Source: Phallusia mammillata (taxonomy: Eukaryota; Chordata; Ascidiacea; Phlebobranchia; Ascidiidae). Taken from it: a stretch of 64,000 bases of DNA. Position 1 is the stretch's first letter. Each line of letters opens with the position of its first letter. The notes under the pieces are model-generated. The model was not told the DNA's origin, made no database searches, and saw only the letters and a list, made by a program, of their open reading frames with translations. The DNA is taken from assembly GCA_003260075.1 (NCBI GenBank), contig QLIY01000458.1, positions 53,129-117,128 on the forward strand, given 5' to 3'. Positions 10,868-24,600 of this stretch are shown here, piece after piece. The position numbers and the translations under genes were made by a program.

Positions 10868-11199
10868 CAGGGGTGTCCAAACTTTTTTTTAACGGGGGCC
10901 AAATTTTACCGGGTAATGACGCCCGCGGGCCAACGTTATTTCAGAATTAAGACACAAATTTACAGGATTTAAGGAAATTTTGTGATTTTGTTGAGTCAGC
11001 ACCTTCCTTTTTACCGGTAAATGAAGTTCCATGGAAAGCTTTTGCGTGATGTAGCGTCGCCAAAACCCAAAAACTTAATCCAAAGTTCCAAACTATGGCG
11101 GGCCATACGCAACACAATTTAAAAAAAAACAGCCGCGGGCCACTTAAAATGCCGTCGGGGGCTGCATTTGGCCCGCGGGCCGCAGTTTGGACACCCCTG
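10868..11199. mobile_element. hAT-type MITE (CAGGGGTGTCCAAACT)
   Basis: Terminal inverted repeats CAGGGGTGTCCAAACT and AGTTTGGACACCCCTG bound a 332-bp GC-richer element with no ORF. Flanks CACTACGG and TACTACGG are an 8-bp target duplication with one mismatch. The 8-bp duplication and the CAG...CTG ends indicate mobilisation by a hAT transposase supplied elsewhere. Confidence 0.88.
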
Positions 11200-12526
11200 T
11201 ACTACGGACATCGCGAAAAAGTAACCTTTGACCGGTACTAGTAATGAGAGCACATGTGTGCAAACAATGATAATATTGTGCAGTATTATTGATGCAACTG
11301 ATTAAGTCTACAATTCAAATAACGGATTGGATTGGTACAGCACAACACATAAGCTAGATATGTAAAGTGAATGTATTTATAGGGAAAGTGCTCTATGTTT
11401 ACGTTTTTTTATTGCAGGAAAAAACTGAAATGAGTTGTCACTTTGTCCAAAGCAGTGGCAAAGTCATAGCCATAGCAAAACAAACACTGGACTAAATCAT
11501 ATTTATACAGCTCAAACAATAGTTATTTGTTAACTGTAACAGTTATTTTGTTAATATGGGGGTATAAAAAATATATATTTATGACATCGGCATCTCAAGT
11601 TACACTTTTAATTGAAGCTAGCAAATGGACGCTATTCAAAACCACATTTGAGCAGCTAATTCCTGTTAGTACAGCAGATATAAAACTAACACACAAAATG
11701 AATTTTAAGACCGAAATGGCCTACAGCGAATATTTCGCAATTCGAGTTTCAAGTGAAGTACCTCAACACGGAGAGCTAAGCAAACTTTTCCATGAGCTCT
11801 TGGAAACTTTTAAATTCTGTGAAAATCACGCGCGCACGGCGTGATCAGGAGCACGTTGTGCCGTAAGTAAACATCATGACCGGCGTTCATAACGGCCCAC
11901 AAAACTTACGCACTACTTTGACCGGATAAACATGGGTAAAAGTGAATTTTGCAAGTTGTCACGTGGGTTATTGCTGCAAATTAAGTTTTGGAAAATTACA
12001 GAAACCTGCGAAGAAGTATTTCAGTCTTGCTGCGTTGCAAAATAACCTGTTGTCTTTGCCAAGAAAATGTTTATTTGTTTGTATTTGTTGATAAAAAAGC
12101 ATGATTTTTAACGTGATTACTGCTCTAGGTAGTAATTTGAAAGGACAATAATCTGTTTAAAGAAAAAATAACTAAGCAAGATTTCAGCTTAAATCGTTGT
12201 CTCTGAGATAATGGTACAATTTCACTTTTTGTAGCAGACAGAGAGAAGTGGGTGAAAAAATGTTGTGGGTTTATGATATATTGCTGCTTGGTTTTTATTT
12301 TTTTACATATGGAGCTGTCTACAATAATTCAGTTGTTTTTAATCAATGTGTATTTAGAAAAACTTCAAGTGTGTTACTAAATGGCGATTGGCTCTTGACA
12401 AGTTTGCAACTTAAATTGAGAACAAAAAAAATTAACAAAATTAACATGTGCATTTTGTCTTCTCCAGATAGAAGCAACTTTAGTTATATTGGACTTAAAA
12501 CTATTATTGTTTGACCCTGAATCAAA
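11200..12526. other. Spacer between MRPL58 and PHGDH
   Basis: No recognisable gene. An 88-codon reading frame starting at the ATG at 11581 has no family signature and no supporting splice sites, and I do not call it. The PHGDH promoter and 5' UTR should lie within the last few hundred bases; no TATA box is evident. Confidence 0.4.
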
Positions 12527-15500
12527 ATGCCCATTAAAATAAAAAATGTGCTTTTACTGGACAACGTTGATCCCAGTGCAAAAACAATTTTAGAAAGTCG
12601 TGGCATAAATGCTACACTTCAAAAAGAAAAACTGACAAAAGATAATTTAGTTCAAGAATTGCAGGTTGGTGGGTTGACATCTTTTTGAAAATTTTAGAGG
12701 TGACAACTTTTTAGTCTAAAATATTTCTTCATGAACTTATTGGCCGAAACAATTGTTCTGTAAAAAGGCGTAAAATAGAAAAGTAGTTGGTTTCAGTTGA
12801 GTCAAAATGAAACCTTTATCAATGTACTATTTGATTTTAATTGGTGCTTATATTGCATCATAACTCATCAGTTTGTATTGTGCTTATTGTTGTTTGATGT
12901 AAGTCAAGGAACTATCTTGAAACTAAACCAAGGGCATACGTATAGTGCATTTGCCATGACTCAAATACCTATCTTGCTTTTAAAACACCCTGTCAAATAT
13001 TTCCTAATATTGCAGCTTTAATTTTTTTTACATAGAAATACGATGGTGTAGTTGTTCGATCTGCAACCACTGTTACTTCAGAAATTATTCAGCAATGTCC
13101 GAACTTAAAAATTATCGGAAGAGCAGGTACTGGAGTTGACAATGTTGACATTGATAGTGCCACAAAAAATGGAGTTATTGTCATGAAGTAAGTGCAATAT
13201 GCTATTTTCTTGCATTTGACCATTAGTTTAATGATGAGTATGACGACCCAAATAGAAGACACGCCTTATTATTCAAACATTTTGGCAAATGCTCATTGCC
13301 ATCATCAGTGATATCATATCAGTTTAAAAACACTTGAGTTGCATTTGAGTTGCCAAGGCAATTAACCTTTTAATCGAAGTATTTTAATCTATTTTTCCAA
13401 TTGATAACACAAGTCACCATTAAATAATTTCCTTTATAATATATATTTTTTACATGCATAGTTTTTACTGTTTCGTTGTTGAATTATGTTACTGTATGTT
13501 ACAAAAGTATAACTGTTCCCAAACTTGCACCCAAAGAAAGCAGAATCATAAAAACAAATACCACCAACCTACAATTACCACTGTGTGTGCTTTGTGACTT
13601 ATTGTTTATTAAACTGTTGCACATTATTAACTAAACTTGAACCAACTTTCATAGCACTCCTGGAGGAAACACATTAAGTGCAGCAGAACACACATGCACT
13701 TTAATAGCCTGCCTAAGTCGTAACGTGCCAGCAGCAGATGCTTCAATGAAAGCTGGAAAATGGGATCGAAAAGCGGTAAGTTTTGAAATAGACATTTTAA
13801 TTTAAAAAATTGAACATTTTCCAAAATCTGTTAAAGCATAAATGATTCATGTGCAAAGATTGCTTTTCTTTGGGGAGCCCGATGAAATAAATATGTCGAC
13901 ACACTGTTCTTTAGTTTTGAGTCTAGGCATACTAAACTGCAAAAATTTGTAACATGTGCTTAATTGTTCCTTGTCTTACTTAACACAGTTTATGGGTAAT
14001 GAGCTTTATGAAAAAACCCTCGGAATTGTTGGTCTCGGCAGAATCGGAAGAGAAGCAGCTACAAGAATGCAGTCTTTTGGAATGAAGGTAATTTGGCCAA
14101 AGATATTTGTCTGTTTGTTTGTTTTATATTTATCTTCAGGGGGTAAAAAGGATCATTTTTTAAGGTTTGTAGTGTACTTTAGTGGATTTTAATTTAGTTA
14201 AGCCAACTAGGTTTATTTGCCAATGCTGCTTAAGGTTCAGGGACACAAGCTACTGAGACAAGATTTCAACACTCAACCTTGTTAGCACAAGTCACAATAT
14301 GCCATCTTGACTCTTATTAAAATTGCTCATAGACAAAAAACTGTTTTGTAGACAATAGGTTTCGATCCGTTGGTGTCGAAGGAAGAAGCAGCGAAGTTCG
14401 ATATCGAATGGATGGAATGCTCGGAAATTTGGCCAAGGGCAGATTACATCACAGTTCATACACCTCTTATTCCACAAACAAAAGGTTAGGAACACATTTG
14501 TCAGCTAATGTACTGCACATTTCAAATCGTAATGCTTGGTTTTGCCAAATAACTTACATCAAAAATAATTCTTGAGCATAAACAGTACATTTAAATACAC
14601 AATTGTACTTACCAAGTTTTATCACATTAAGGACTTTTGAATGATGATTCATTTGCCAAGTGCAAGAAAGGTGTAAAGGTGATTAACTGTGCTCGTGGAG
14701 GAATCATTGATGAGGGGGCTTTGCTGCGGGCTTTAGAAAGTGGACAATGCGGAGGTGCTGGTCTCGATGTCTTTGTCGAAGTAAGTAAAGTTGTTTTAAT
14801 AAACTTATGGCAATGATCAAAAACTGAACTTCTAGAGAAGTTGTATCTAGAGAACTATAAGGCAGAAACATTTTGCCATAATAAACATCATATTGCAGTT
14901 TTTACATAAAATGTCTTTGGTGTTCGGTTTGTGACCAGTTCAAGCAGCCTGTGCACAGGTTGACTTTGTTCAACACATAAAGTTCTAATAATGTAAATCA
15001 GTGGTTCTAAAACTTTTGTTGTTGCGACGCCTCTGGAAAAGTTTTCTGGACTTGCGGCGCACCAGCAAATAAAAGTTAATGAGGAAACTTATTATTAAAG
15101 TTGTGTTTATTGATACAACAATAAAAAGAAATGAAACGGAACTATTCTGTGACGCCCTTGGAAAATTGAAACGACGCACCAGTTTGAGAACTACTGACGT
15201 AAATAACCAGCAAATGTACCAAAGGCCCCATTAACCAATTGGCACTGTAGCTATACCTCTTAAATCGTGTGACTGTGGTTTTAAGTGCTGTATGCACTGT
15301 TTCGACATGTAAGTCCCTCATGTATATTCTTGTCAATAGCTGCACTGATGAGACCCTACAGGCCAAAACAGTATGAACTGTCTATAGTGAGTTGTGGCAT
15401 CAAACAGAATTGGTGAGGCATTTCAGCCTGGTAATCCCAACAAACTTGAGTGCTGTTAGATGGCTACATTTTGAAACAAGGTGTACTATCTGCAGCCTTC

Positions 15501-18286
15501 TAATAAATACACTGACACATCCTTTTATTTTCGCAAAATTGCCTCATTTAAATGTCAATTATTTTTACTTCTAGGAACCACCAACCAATTTATCACTTGT
15601 GAAACACCCTAAAGTTGTAGCCTGCCCACATCTCGGAGCAAGCACGAAAGAAGCCCAGTCCCGATGTGGAAGAGAAATTGCCGATCAGATTGCTGATGTC
15701 TCGGAGGGAAAGTCTTTCTTTGGCGTGGTATGTTTATGTTGTTAAGATTTTTTGCAATTGTGGCCTTCGCTTTGTCATTGACTCAGGGACTGTTAGCTTT
15801 GTTCTAGCAAGATGGTGTTTGCTAAAACATAAAGTGAATGATAGATCTTCATGAAAATTGGATTTTTTAAATGAAATCCATTGTGGTGAGGTGTACATTG
15901 AGGTATAGTATTGTGGTATGCAAGAACATTTGCTAACTGAAAAAAATTAACCAGCTTTCTGCAGAAAAAAGTTGTTCATTCCCTTAAACATACTGTGCTT
16001 TTAGAGTGCTTTTGCCAATTTAAATATATTTTTGTCAACAGTATTTTTCAAATGTTTGGTACATGTTTGGTAGTTAATGCCTCCACTTTTTTGATAAAAA
16101 ATAAGGTTTTTCTTTTGTGCCCACTGTGCAATTTTGCATCACAAATAAAACTGCCATAGGCAGTGTTTTTTTAAGGTGTTTTGGGGGACTGAAACGGTCC
16201 CCCAAATTTCTCCAGCGGTTTCCCAAAATTTGCCAGTAGCCTAATAAATAATTCGTTTAAGCAAATATGGCTATTTTTTGGTATTTAAATGAAACACTTG
16301 CGGTCTCTTAAAACTACTTAGCGGTCAACCAAACCAAACCTTAAAAAAAACCTGGCCATAGGGAACCACTTGGGTATAGTGTTCTAACATATTTGTTTTC
16401 TTACAGCTAAATGCACCTGCCCTTAGTCAAGGAGCTTCTGATGAAATGAAAGAATGGATTCCAGCAATGGTTTGTGCAGGAAAATTCTTAAAAGCCTTCA
16501 TGAATAGCAACCCAAGCACTGTAACATTGGATTCATATGGAAATGTTCTGTCCAAAGCTGGTCATTGTCTGAAAGCAGCATTTTGCTCTGGTTTCCTGCA
16601 GTGCACCACAAACGTTAACCTTGTCAACGCAGCACCTTTATTAGCTGCAAAAGGAACTCAGGTGTGTTTCTATTTTCTGACTGTTACTGGCCAAAAAAAA
16701 ACTAATATAAATTAGCTAAAAAATTCGGGCAAAACAAGACTAAATACAAAACTCTTGGGTTAAAATCATTTCACACAAATGAAGAAACAAAAATTTAAGA
16801 ATACATAAATTTACAACTGGGACCAGCCCTGAAGTGTCAATGGAGACCATTTTTTCTAGCCTACACCCTGTCATATGGGAATGCTGGGTGACTGACTGAT
16901 TCAGGAAAATGCCTTCAATATGCCTGGCGTACTATAAAAAATGAGAGCGAAACTAAAAACTGAGGAGGTCCAGAAAAACTGATTTTTATTTGTTTGTGTT
17001 TTTGCAGATTACTTTGGGCAAGAATCCAGACAGTAAGGAGTCTGCCTGTATGATCGCTGTGAAATCTGAAACTTGTACAATGAAGTATGTGTGAGATGCC
17101 AAAACTTATTTTCTATTCTAAAACAACTATAAGCTTAGGCATGGGCGTCCGCAGGAAAAAATACAGGGGAGGGCAATACTATTGTCACATCGCCGTGCGA
17201 TAAACAGTATTTCAGAACAAAAATCATCTGACAGTGATACTCATTCTTGCCAATCCCAATGTAGCAAAGTAGTGCAATAAACAGAATATTAACTATCACT
17301 GAAGTATGTGGTAGGTTGGCAAATACTTTTTTAACGGAAGTAGGATTTACATACACGAACCTTCAGCGCCCCCTCTTGCCCCCGCTGCGGACGCCCATGA
17401 GCTTAGAAATATACCACAAAATTGTTTCTTGTGTTTTTCTGTTTTTGATTTATCACATCTTCTTTATCAGCGTGATGTAAGGTTATTTAGTTACTGAATA
17501 TTTACTTTTTTTATCACAGATGAATATGGGCAAAAAACTCTTAACTAAATAATGTGTCTAACCGGAATATTTTCCTAATAGATTATTGGCGACAGTTTGG
17601 GATTTAACAGAATTTGTCAATATTTAGATTCATCTTTGTAGTATTGCCAACTAATGAAACATTTTTTGGCAGCTTTTTTGTGTCGGTCATAAGCAAAACC
17701 CCAGTGCTGATTTCTATGGATGGAGCTAAATTCTCGGTACCAGTGATACTAAAAGGAAACCTGCTTGTCTTCAAAAGTTCCAACAATAACCTTTCTACTG
17801 CTATTGGTAAATTTACGTTTGACTTTTGTTGAATTTTGTTTGCTTTTTACCAGAATGCTTTGCACTATTTAAAAAAAAAACATCTAAAATTTTTTTTTAA
17901 TCCACTTTTTTTAGAAAAAAATAAGTCAAATTTTATAAACAACAATCGTTTTAACATGACCATGAAAATGTCAAGTTAAAAATGTTTTAGAAAACCTCAA
18001 AAATTGACTTATAGGTAGTTTGTGTTGTATCAACCTTTTCATGTAGGCTTCTGTAAATCTATGCATTTCAAAGAGTATTACCTGATTTGAAAGGTTGAAG
18101 TTCAATAATAAAACTAAAATGTTGTAAACTATTGTTTCAGGTCAAATTTCCAACAATGGAGCCACTGTGACATCACTATCAACCACAGATGCGCAAAACA
18201 ACTTACAATGGTTCGCAGTTGGAGTCAATCAACAAATTTCCGACGCTGTGCTTCAAAGCTTAAATGCTGTGTCCATTCAATTCTAG
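12527..18286 (+). CDS. PHGDH: D-3-phosphoglycerate dehydrogenase
   Basis: Eleven exons: 12527-12664, 13036-13187, 13655-13775, 13989-14087, 14352-14484, 14632-14780, 15575-15727, 16407-16661, 17008-17084, 17673-17806, 18141-18286. Phases agree throughout and give 518 aa, close to the human enzyme. It oxidises 3-phosphoglycerate with NAD+ in the first step of cytosolic serine synthesis. The Rossmann motif GLGRIG lies at about 152-157. The catalytic set is in register with the human protein: Arg236 in [10 protein letters not shown], Glu265 at EPP, His283 in [16 protein letters not shown]. Residues about 315-518 form the less conserved regulatory half found in animal type I PHGDH. Introns host two MITEs (14999-15196 and 17140-17399) and a decayed hammerhead copy. 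The start was chosen because [12 protein letters not shown] matches the family N-terminus. Confidence 0.97.
13255..13330 (-). repeat. Dispersed hairpin repeat, CTGATGATGGCA family
   Basis: Read on the minus strand: CACTGATGATGGCAATGAG then CATTTGCCAAAATGTTTG. Relatives are at about 29855-29925 (+) and 42855-42905 (+). GGCA/TGCC form a short stem between CTGATGA and a GAAA-like box, recalling a hammerhead core, but no stem III is visible. Function unknown. Confidence 0.45.
14999..15196. mobile_element. hAT-type MITE (CAGTGGTTCTAAAACTT)
   Basis: Ends CAGTGGTTCTAAAAC and GTTTGAGAACTACTG. Flanking ATGTAAAT/ACGTAAAT is an 8-bp target duplication with one mismatch. The internal sequence closely matches the element at 39948-40162 in inverted orientation, so both are copies of one family. 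It sits in a PHGDH intron. Confidence 0.88.
15270..15392 (+). ncRNA. Decayed hammerhead repeat copy
   Basis: CTGATGA at 15345-15351 is followed by a GACC/GGCC hairpin and an intact stem III ACAGT...ACTGT with GTC, but the invariant G of GAAA is A and stem I no longer pairs (GCTGCA against TATAGT). A further inverted relic with GTCGAAACAGTGCATACAGC reads on the minus strand at about 15285-15315, repeating the head-to-head layout at 5.8 kb. Predicted inactive. Confidence 0.6.
17140..17399. mobile_element. MITE with CATGGGCGTCCGCAG ends
   Basis: Terminal inverted repeats CATGGGCGTCCGCAG and CTGCGGACGCCCATG are flanked by AGCTTAGG/AGCTTAGA, an 8-bp duplication with one mismatch. A second copy, lacking the right end, is at about 63685-63903. 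No ORF of its own. Confidence 0.85.
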
Positions 18287-18664
18287 AACAATCCATGTTA
18301 TACACTAGATAGACAAAAACCTGTTTTGTACAAAAATGTAAATTATTACTTTAGGCAATATGTTACAAGTGTTCGTTTTTTTTGTGACAAATTTTAAATC
18401 CTAATGTTTACAATTATTAAGTAAATCTAACTTGGTGTGGACATTTTTGTAAAACCTTATTTCGTTGGGTTGAAAAACATGTCTTTAATCATGTAAAAAT
18501 TTTACTTTTTATGACAGGGTTGCAAATGTTGTTTTAAAGTTTCAAAGGTGTAACAAGCTAAAATGAATTAAGTTGTGCATATATTTGTGTTTTGATATTG
18601 CGCCACCTGATTTTTAAATTGCACATACAATTTCTCTCAAACTGTTTTACAAATCTTGCATTTA

Positions 18665-19000
18665 TTCGTTGGTCTGCCCCAAGTCGAAACCAGATTGGTA
18701 TCAGCTTTCAACCAGTTGAGTTTTTTAGGTTTGAGCGCAGCGCTCTGGAGATCAAGTGACGAATAATTTTATTTTCTACAGTCACAGTGGCATAAGACAA
18801 GAAAATACACTCCTTTTTTAACGGGGTTCCCCAATTTTCCATTGCAAAATCTCGGGTACCGTTTTATTTCTCTGTTGGTCTTGGTCTTCCCCAGGTCGAA
18901 ACCAGATTGGTATCAGCTTTTAACTAGTTGAGTTTTTTATTTGTTTTTGGTTTGAGTGCAGTGCTCTTGAGATCAACAAAGTGACGAATACGTGTATTTG
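18665..19000 (+). repeat. Two-unit tandem duplication, about 220 bp
   Basis: CCCAAGTCGAAACCAGATTG...CAGTTGAGTTTTTT...GAGCGCAGCGCTCTGGAGATCAA near 18677 recurs near 18890 with substitutions and a small insertion. No G-run separates the units, so unlike most duplicates here this one looks genuine. It lies in the PHGDH-DSCC1 spacer. Confidence 0.6.
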
Positions 19001-19054
19001 TTATGGCATAGAGTCATAGACAACAAAGATGAGGGCTCCTTGCAGGGGTTCGCC

Positions 19055-19079
19055 GGGGGGGGGGGGGGGGGGGGGGGGG
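19055..19079 (+). other. 25-base G-run
   Basis: Flanked by CGCC on the left and TCGCC on the right; no long duplicate is evident. Probably a placeholder for unresolved sequence. The rest of 18287-19637 shows no gene. Confidence 0.55.
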
Positions 19080-19637
19080 TCGCCAGTTTTCCAGTACAAT
19101 TTGTTTTAATACAGGAACCCATAAAGCATAAGTTTCGCGCATTGCAAAAGCCATAAATAGAGAGGAATGTTTACACGCAATTTTTAGAAAACATTAATGT
19201 CTACAAATTTTGTCCTATTGTGTTTATGGAAAAAAAATCATTATTTAAAAAACAATTTTATGTAAAAATGGAACTGTCACGCATCAGTGATTATCTCGCG
19301 GGACAGATAATTGACAAAAACAGGAATGTTAAAAGTTATGTAGGTTATGAAAACTGGAAAGTTTTGAAAAATATATTCAGTTGCAACTACAGGATTTTTT
19401 GCATAAATTTTAAGACGTTCAAGAGGAATTTAGTCACATTGAGTATATTTTAGTTGTAATCTTGCTATGTAAGTAAAACTAAAAACGTTCAACAAAGTTT
19501 GTTTCCAAAATCATATTTCGAGGTTTGGCTTAAAGGTTTTGATTTCTCTATTATGCAATAAAACTTTAAATTACCATTACTTTTCAACTAGTAGCATTTT
19601 CTTGTCCACACGAATTGTTGGTGCTTGTTCACAAAAA

Positions 19638-21613
19638 ATGGAAATGACTGAAGAAATTCAAAAGGATGACGTAAGATTACGAGCAGAGTTTGCAAAACTA
19701 GACAGAAGTGGTTTACTGCAACCCGTTCAATTGTTAAAATTCGATGAAGAAGCTAGTGATCAGAATGTCATGCTTCTGCAAATGGACAAAAAAATGCTGG
19801 AGAAAGTTGAGGCAGGCGAAGAGTAAGTGAATGTTTTTGTACTAACATTTGTTAAACCTTTTTTGTCCTTTAGACAGTGGTGGGATTCAGCCGGTTCGCA
19901 CCGGTTCTATAGAACCGTCTCAGAAAATTTTATGAGATCAGCAAACCGGTTAGCATTACTGGTTAGTTACTGTCCATGGACTTTTTGTAACAGAACCGGC
20001 AGAAAAATATGACTTTTGTGATAAGAATCAGCTAAAAAAAATTTGGATCCCACCACTGCCTTTAGACCTAAGTCCATAGGGAAAACACATATATTGTCTC
20101 GTTTTTACAAACTGGAGAGCTTTAGCGCAAGTTTGATCTGCCAAATTGTGTTGATTACAATTGTAACCTTTGGGCTCTAGCAATTTGGCTACTTAAATTC
20201 ACTTTAAAGCTCTCCAGTTTGTAAAAACCTGAATTATTTTGGTCAGAACATGGCTCCTTGAGGCTCCATCGCGTAACAAACAACTTGTGTTTTACATGGA
20301 TTCAGTCACTTTATTGTTTACCAATCAAATAATTATTGTCCATTGCAAATTTGTCTTACCCTGTCAGTCAAGAAAACATATGGTGCTGAAGAAAAAACAA
20401 TTATACTTGCACTGTTTGTATAACCAGCCGTAATATTAAACGGTTTCTCCCAACCCAGTTTTTACAGATTGGCAACAGACAACCATCTGGTGTTTGGGAA
20501 CCCCTGTTTTATTCCACTACAATTGTCTTACATCATATTTGTGTAATTATTGGTTATATGTTGCTAGTTGGGACATGACCAACATATCAGAAACTTTGAA
20601 CCTAAATGAACAGGAAAACTGTAATTCTAGTTTTTATGTTCATCACAATTTTTAAACTTCTTAAAAATATTCTAAATCTGTATGTAGTTAAGGACATAAA
20701 TAAAATGTAGCCATAGAATACAAAAATTAGAAAAAAACATCCTTGTTCTGTTTCAGACTGATCATCAGAGGTGGGTCAGATGATGCAGCTGTACTTTGCA
20801 CAGAAGATGCAACATATGACTTGAAGAAGGCAATGTCTTCCAACACAATGATCCTTCTTGAGAAATGTATAACCAACAAAGATGACCTGCATCCTTACAG
20901 TGGAGATGACACAGAGGAAACAGAAACCATCCATAGACATGTGAATATAATACATATTTGTATTGTATTGTTCACTATAACTTAACATGTTAAGCTTATA
21001 TCCTCATGTGAAAGAAATTTTGGCAGCACCAATACGCTAGAATATTCGCCAAGCCAGAAATAGCTGCATAGTGTTCCAGCATTTTGTACATAAAGTGAAC
21101 TAAGTATGAATAAGGTAGATACATTTGGACAACAAGTCTGCAAGAAGTTTGATGGAACCAGGCAGTTTGTCATCCAAACTAACCACATGTGTTAGGGAAA
21201 GAGGGTGGGGTTCGACAGGAAAAGTGCATAAGCCACAGATAACGAAGTATTTGTCCATCTTCGGCTAGTTTAACACTGAGCCTTCATAACTCAGTTGTGT
21301 GAAATTAAATCAGTCCAAAATAGGTACTGTTGTGGGTTTAAACCCCGTTACAATGATTTCCTTACAGTATATATAGCCCCTAAAAGGCCTGGCACACTGT
21401 GAGTATAATATAAGAACGTCAACTGAAATATGCAATTAACTGGAATGTTGGCGTATATCAGTACATCATTGGGCTGAATTTGCAATTATGTGAAGTTTTA
21501 TAAACTAAAATGCTCTGTACAGCTCTAGGTTCTAACCCAGTGGTTCTCAAACTTGGTTTTCGGGCCCGCATGCGGCTCCCAACTACTTATTTTGCGGCTC
21601 GCACCAGACCTCA

Positions 21614-21678
<65 letters not shown>

Positions 21679-24600
21679 GCTCTCTACACACTTGAAAAAA
21701 TACCATTTGGCCCCGACAATAAAAAAGTTTGAGAACCACTGTGGGGGGGGGGGGCTCTCTACACACTTGAAAAAATATCATTTGGCCCCGACAATAAAAA
21801 AGTTTGAGAACCACTGTAATCTAACCACTTATCTGCATACCAAAGAAGTTCATGTTTAAGGTCATAGCATCTTTGTGTTTATTAATTAGGTGTTATTTTA
21901 AAGGCTTTTGGATGGAGTTTTACTTACATGGAACTGAAGCAGATTTACCCAAGAATAACCAGGTTATTAACTTTATTAAAACAATGTCCTTATATGGGGC
22001 CAGAACATGAACATGAGGCTGATCCCACTAAAATGGTGAGTTTTTGCGAAAACTGATATGTAGCCAGTCTGTACATTAATGGTGAGTGTTTTGGAAAATT
22101 TTCTGCTAAATGAAGCTTGGAAATGAACACTTTTAAAATAAAGTATTAAAGTCAGCCTGCAGTGTTTGGCAACCCATTTGTAGCCAGTCTGTACTTTAAT
22201 GTATTCACCAACTTTACATTGACAAACAAATTAAAACAACAAAATAACAATAACTGTAGATGTGATTTTAAAAATAAATTTGTTCTCATTAAAATAGCAT
22301 AAAGTACAAACTATTTTTGTGTTTTCTATTTTGTTACTTCAGATTTCAAATTAGGGGGGGGGGTTTTCTAAATGGTTAACTTGTGTTGGAATTTTGTAAA
22401 AGAAATATTCTTTGTTGATTTTTCCAGTACACTTTAACGGAGTTGATAAACATCATACAAGCAAGTGAATCAGAAGTCATGCAGTTTTTGATCAAGTTCA
22501 ACAGTTGTTGCATAAATGGTAAGTGTTTATGAAACATAGTGTACAGGTTTATTATTTGATTGGGTACTACCACAATCTATTAGATAAGGGTCATGAAACC
22601 TGTTTAATTTCATAGCAACCAGAAAACCAAAGCCTAATACTGACGAAGAAAATCATTGACCTGTTGCATACACTTTAAAAAATTGTCTATCCAGTTATAT
22701 ACCATATTTGTCTTCATATAAAATGGTAATGTTTAAATTTTTGTATTCTTTTATATTTGTGAAGGTATTAGGTTCCACACATTATCCACATTTGATTAAA
22801 GATGTGTTACATTTAAAAACTGTTTTACCAAACGACGATAAATATATATCAAACAAACAGGATTGATGAATAGGTTTTTGTGTTTTCAAGGTCGCTGGAG
22901 GTTATTCGATTTCGGATACATCGTGGAATGCATGGGTCAAATATTTCAAGTTATTGAATCAGAATCTTGGAATTGTGGAAAAGTTCCTGTTGTGCAACTG
23001 TGTGAAATTATCAATGATAGTGGGGAACTGGTGCCAAGGTAAATGTAAACTGCAAGTCTTAAATATACAATAGTACACAGTATTTGTTTTTGACATTGCT
23101 CTATGTTTTTGTTGGGCTTGTTTTACATTTGATGTATAAACACCAGTTAATTGATACAAACAATTAATTCAGTGTTCATGTGTTTATAAACTAGTAACTA
23201 GAGGGGGGGGGGGTTTTGATCAAGTTCAACAGTTGTTGCATTAATGGTAAGTGTTTATTGTATATAGTGTACATATTTTGGGGTTGCATACTGGCTACTG
23301 CTACATTCTTTTTGATAGGGATACTGAAACAATTTAATTCCATTGTGTTTGTGAAATAGTAGCCCATTTCTTGTCAATGAAATCTTTGGGGTAATTGCAT
23401 AAACTTTGGAAAAATGTCTATCCCATTATATACCATATTTGTCTTCATATAAAATGGTAATGTTTAAATTTTTGTGTTCTTTTATATAGGCTATTTGGTT
23501 TCACACATTATCCACATTTGATTAAAGATGTGTCACATTTAAAAACTGTTTTACCAAACGACGATAAATATACATCAAGCAAACAGGATTGATGAATAAG
23601 TTTTAATGTTTTTAAGGTCGCTGGAGGTTATTTGATTTTGGATACATTGTTGAATGCATGGGCCAAATATTTCAAGTGATTGAGTCAGAATCTTGGAATT
23701 GTGGAAAAGTTCCTGTTGTGCAACTGTGTGAAATTATCAATGATAGTGGGGAACTGGTGCCGAGGTAAATGTAAACTGCAAGTCTTAAATATACAATAGT
23801 CCACAGTATTTCTTTTTGACATTACTCTATGTTTTTGTTGGGCTTGGTTTACATTTGATATGCATGAACATCAGTCAATTAAAACAAACAATTAATTCAG
23901 TGTTCATGTGTTTATAAACTAGTAACTAGAGTTTAGTTGAGTTGCGTTGATTTACTTAGGGAAAGAACACATAGCAACATAATTGCACTAAACAATCACC
24001 AAGCCAACTGCACAGCATTGAGACTTTGAAACAAAGCATCGCAAAACAGTGATAGGCCATGTGTAAAACCATGTGTAGTAAAAACCATGTGTAGTAGAAA
24101 ACCATGTGTAGTAGAAAACCATGTGTAGGGGGGGGGGGGGGCAGTAGAAAACCATGTGTAGTAGAAACCATCGTATCCGATCATGGTCAGTAGCATGATC
24201 TTTGGTCATTTTCCTTATTTTCCACAGACAGTTTCTGCTATAGTCAAACAATATGTCAAGTTGTAATTGTGGAACACTATATAGCCTTAGCAATATCCAA
24301 CTATCTTTTAGGCACACTGAAATTGCATTGTGGACTGTATTTATTGCAGAACAAATTTACACTACAGTGCTTTCTTTAAAAAAAATAATGCTTATTTTTA
24401 TGCTTTTCAGCTTTGTCGTCAAACACTTATTGTCAAGTTATGGAAGGGGGGGGGGGGCATTGTGGACAGTACTAAATGTGGAATAAATTACACCACAGTG
24501 TTGGTTTAAAAATGCCTTTTTTGTCTGTTTCAGTTTTGTCGTCAAACACTTATTGTCGAGTTATGGAACAGAGTTTAAATCTGAGGATGATGGATTGCTT

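Noticed and set aside
11527..11844. 105-codon ORF upstream of PHGDH
   Set aside because: The first ATG lies inside, there is no family signature and no splice support; length is not exceptional in this spacer.
23617..23764. A second DSCC1 exon giving a mutually exclusive isoform
   Set aside because: The protein sequence is identical, and the duplicate includes part of exon 4 and both introns starting at a G-run.
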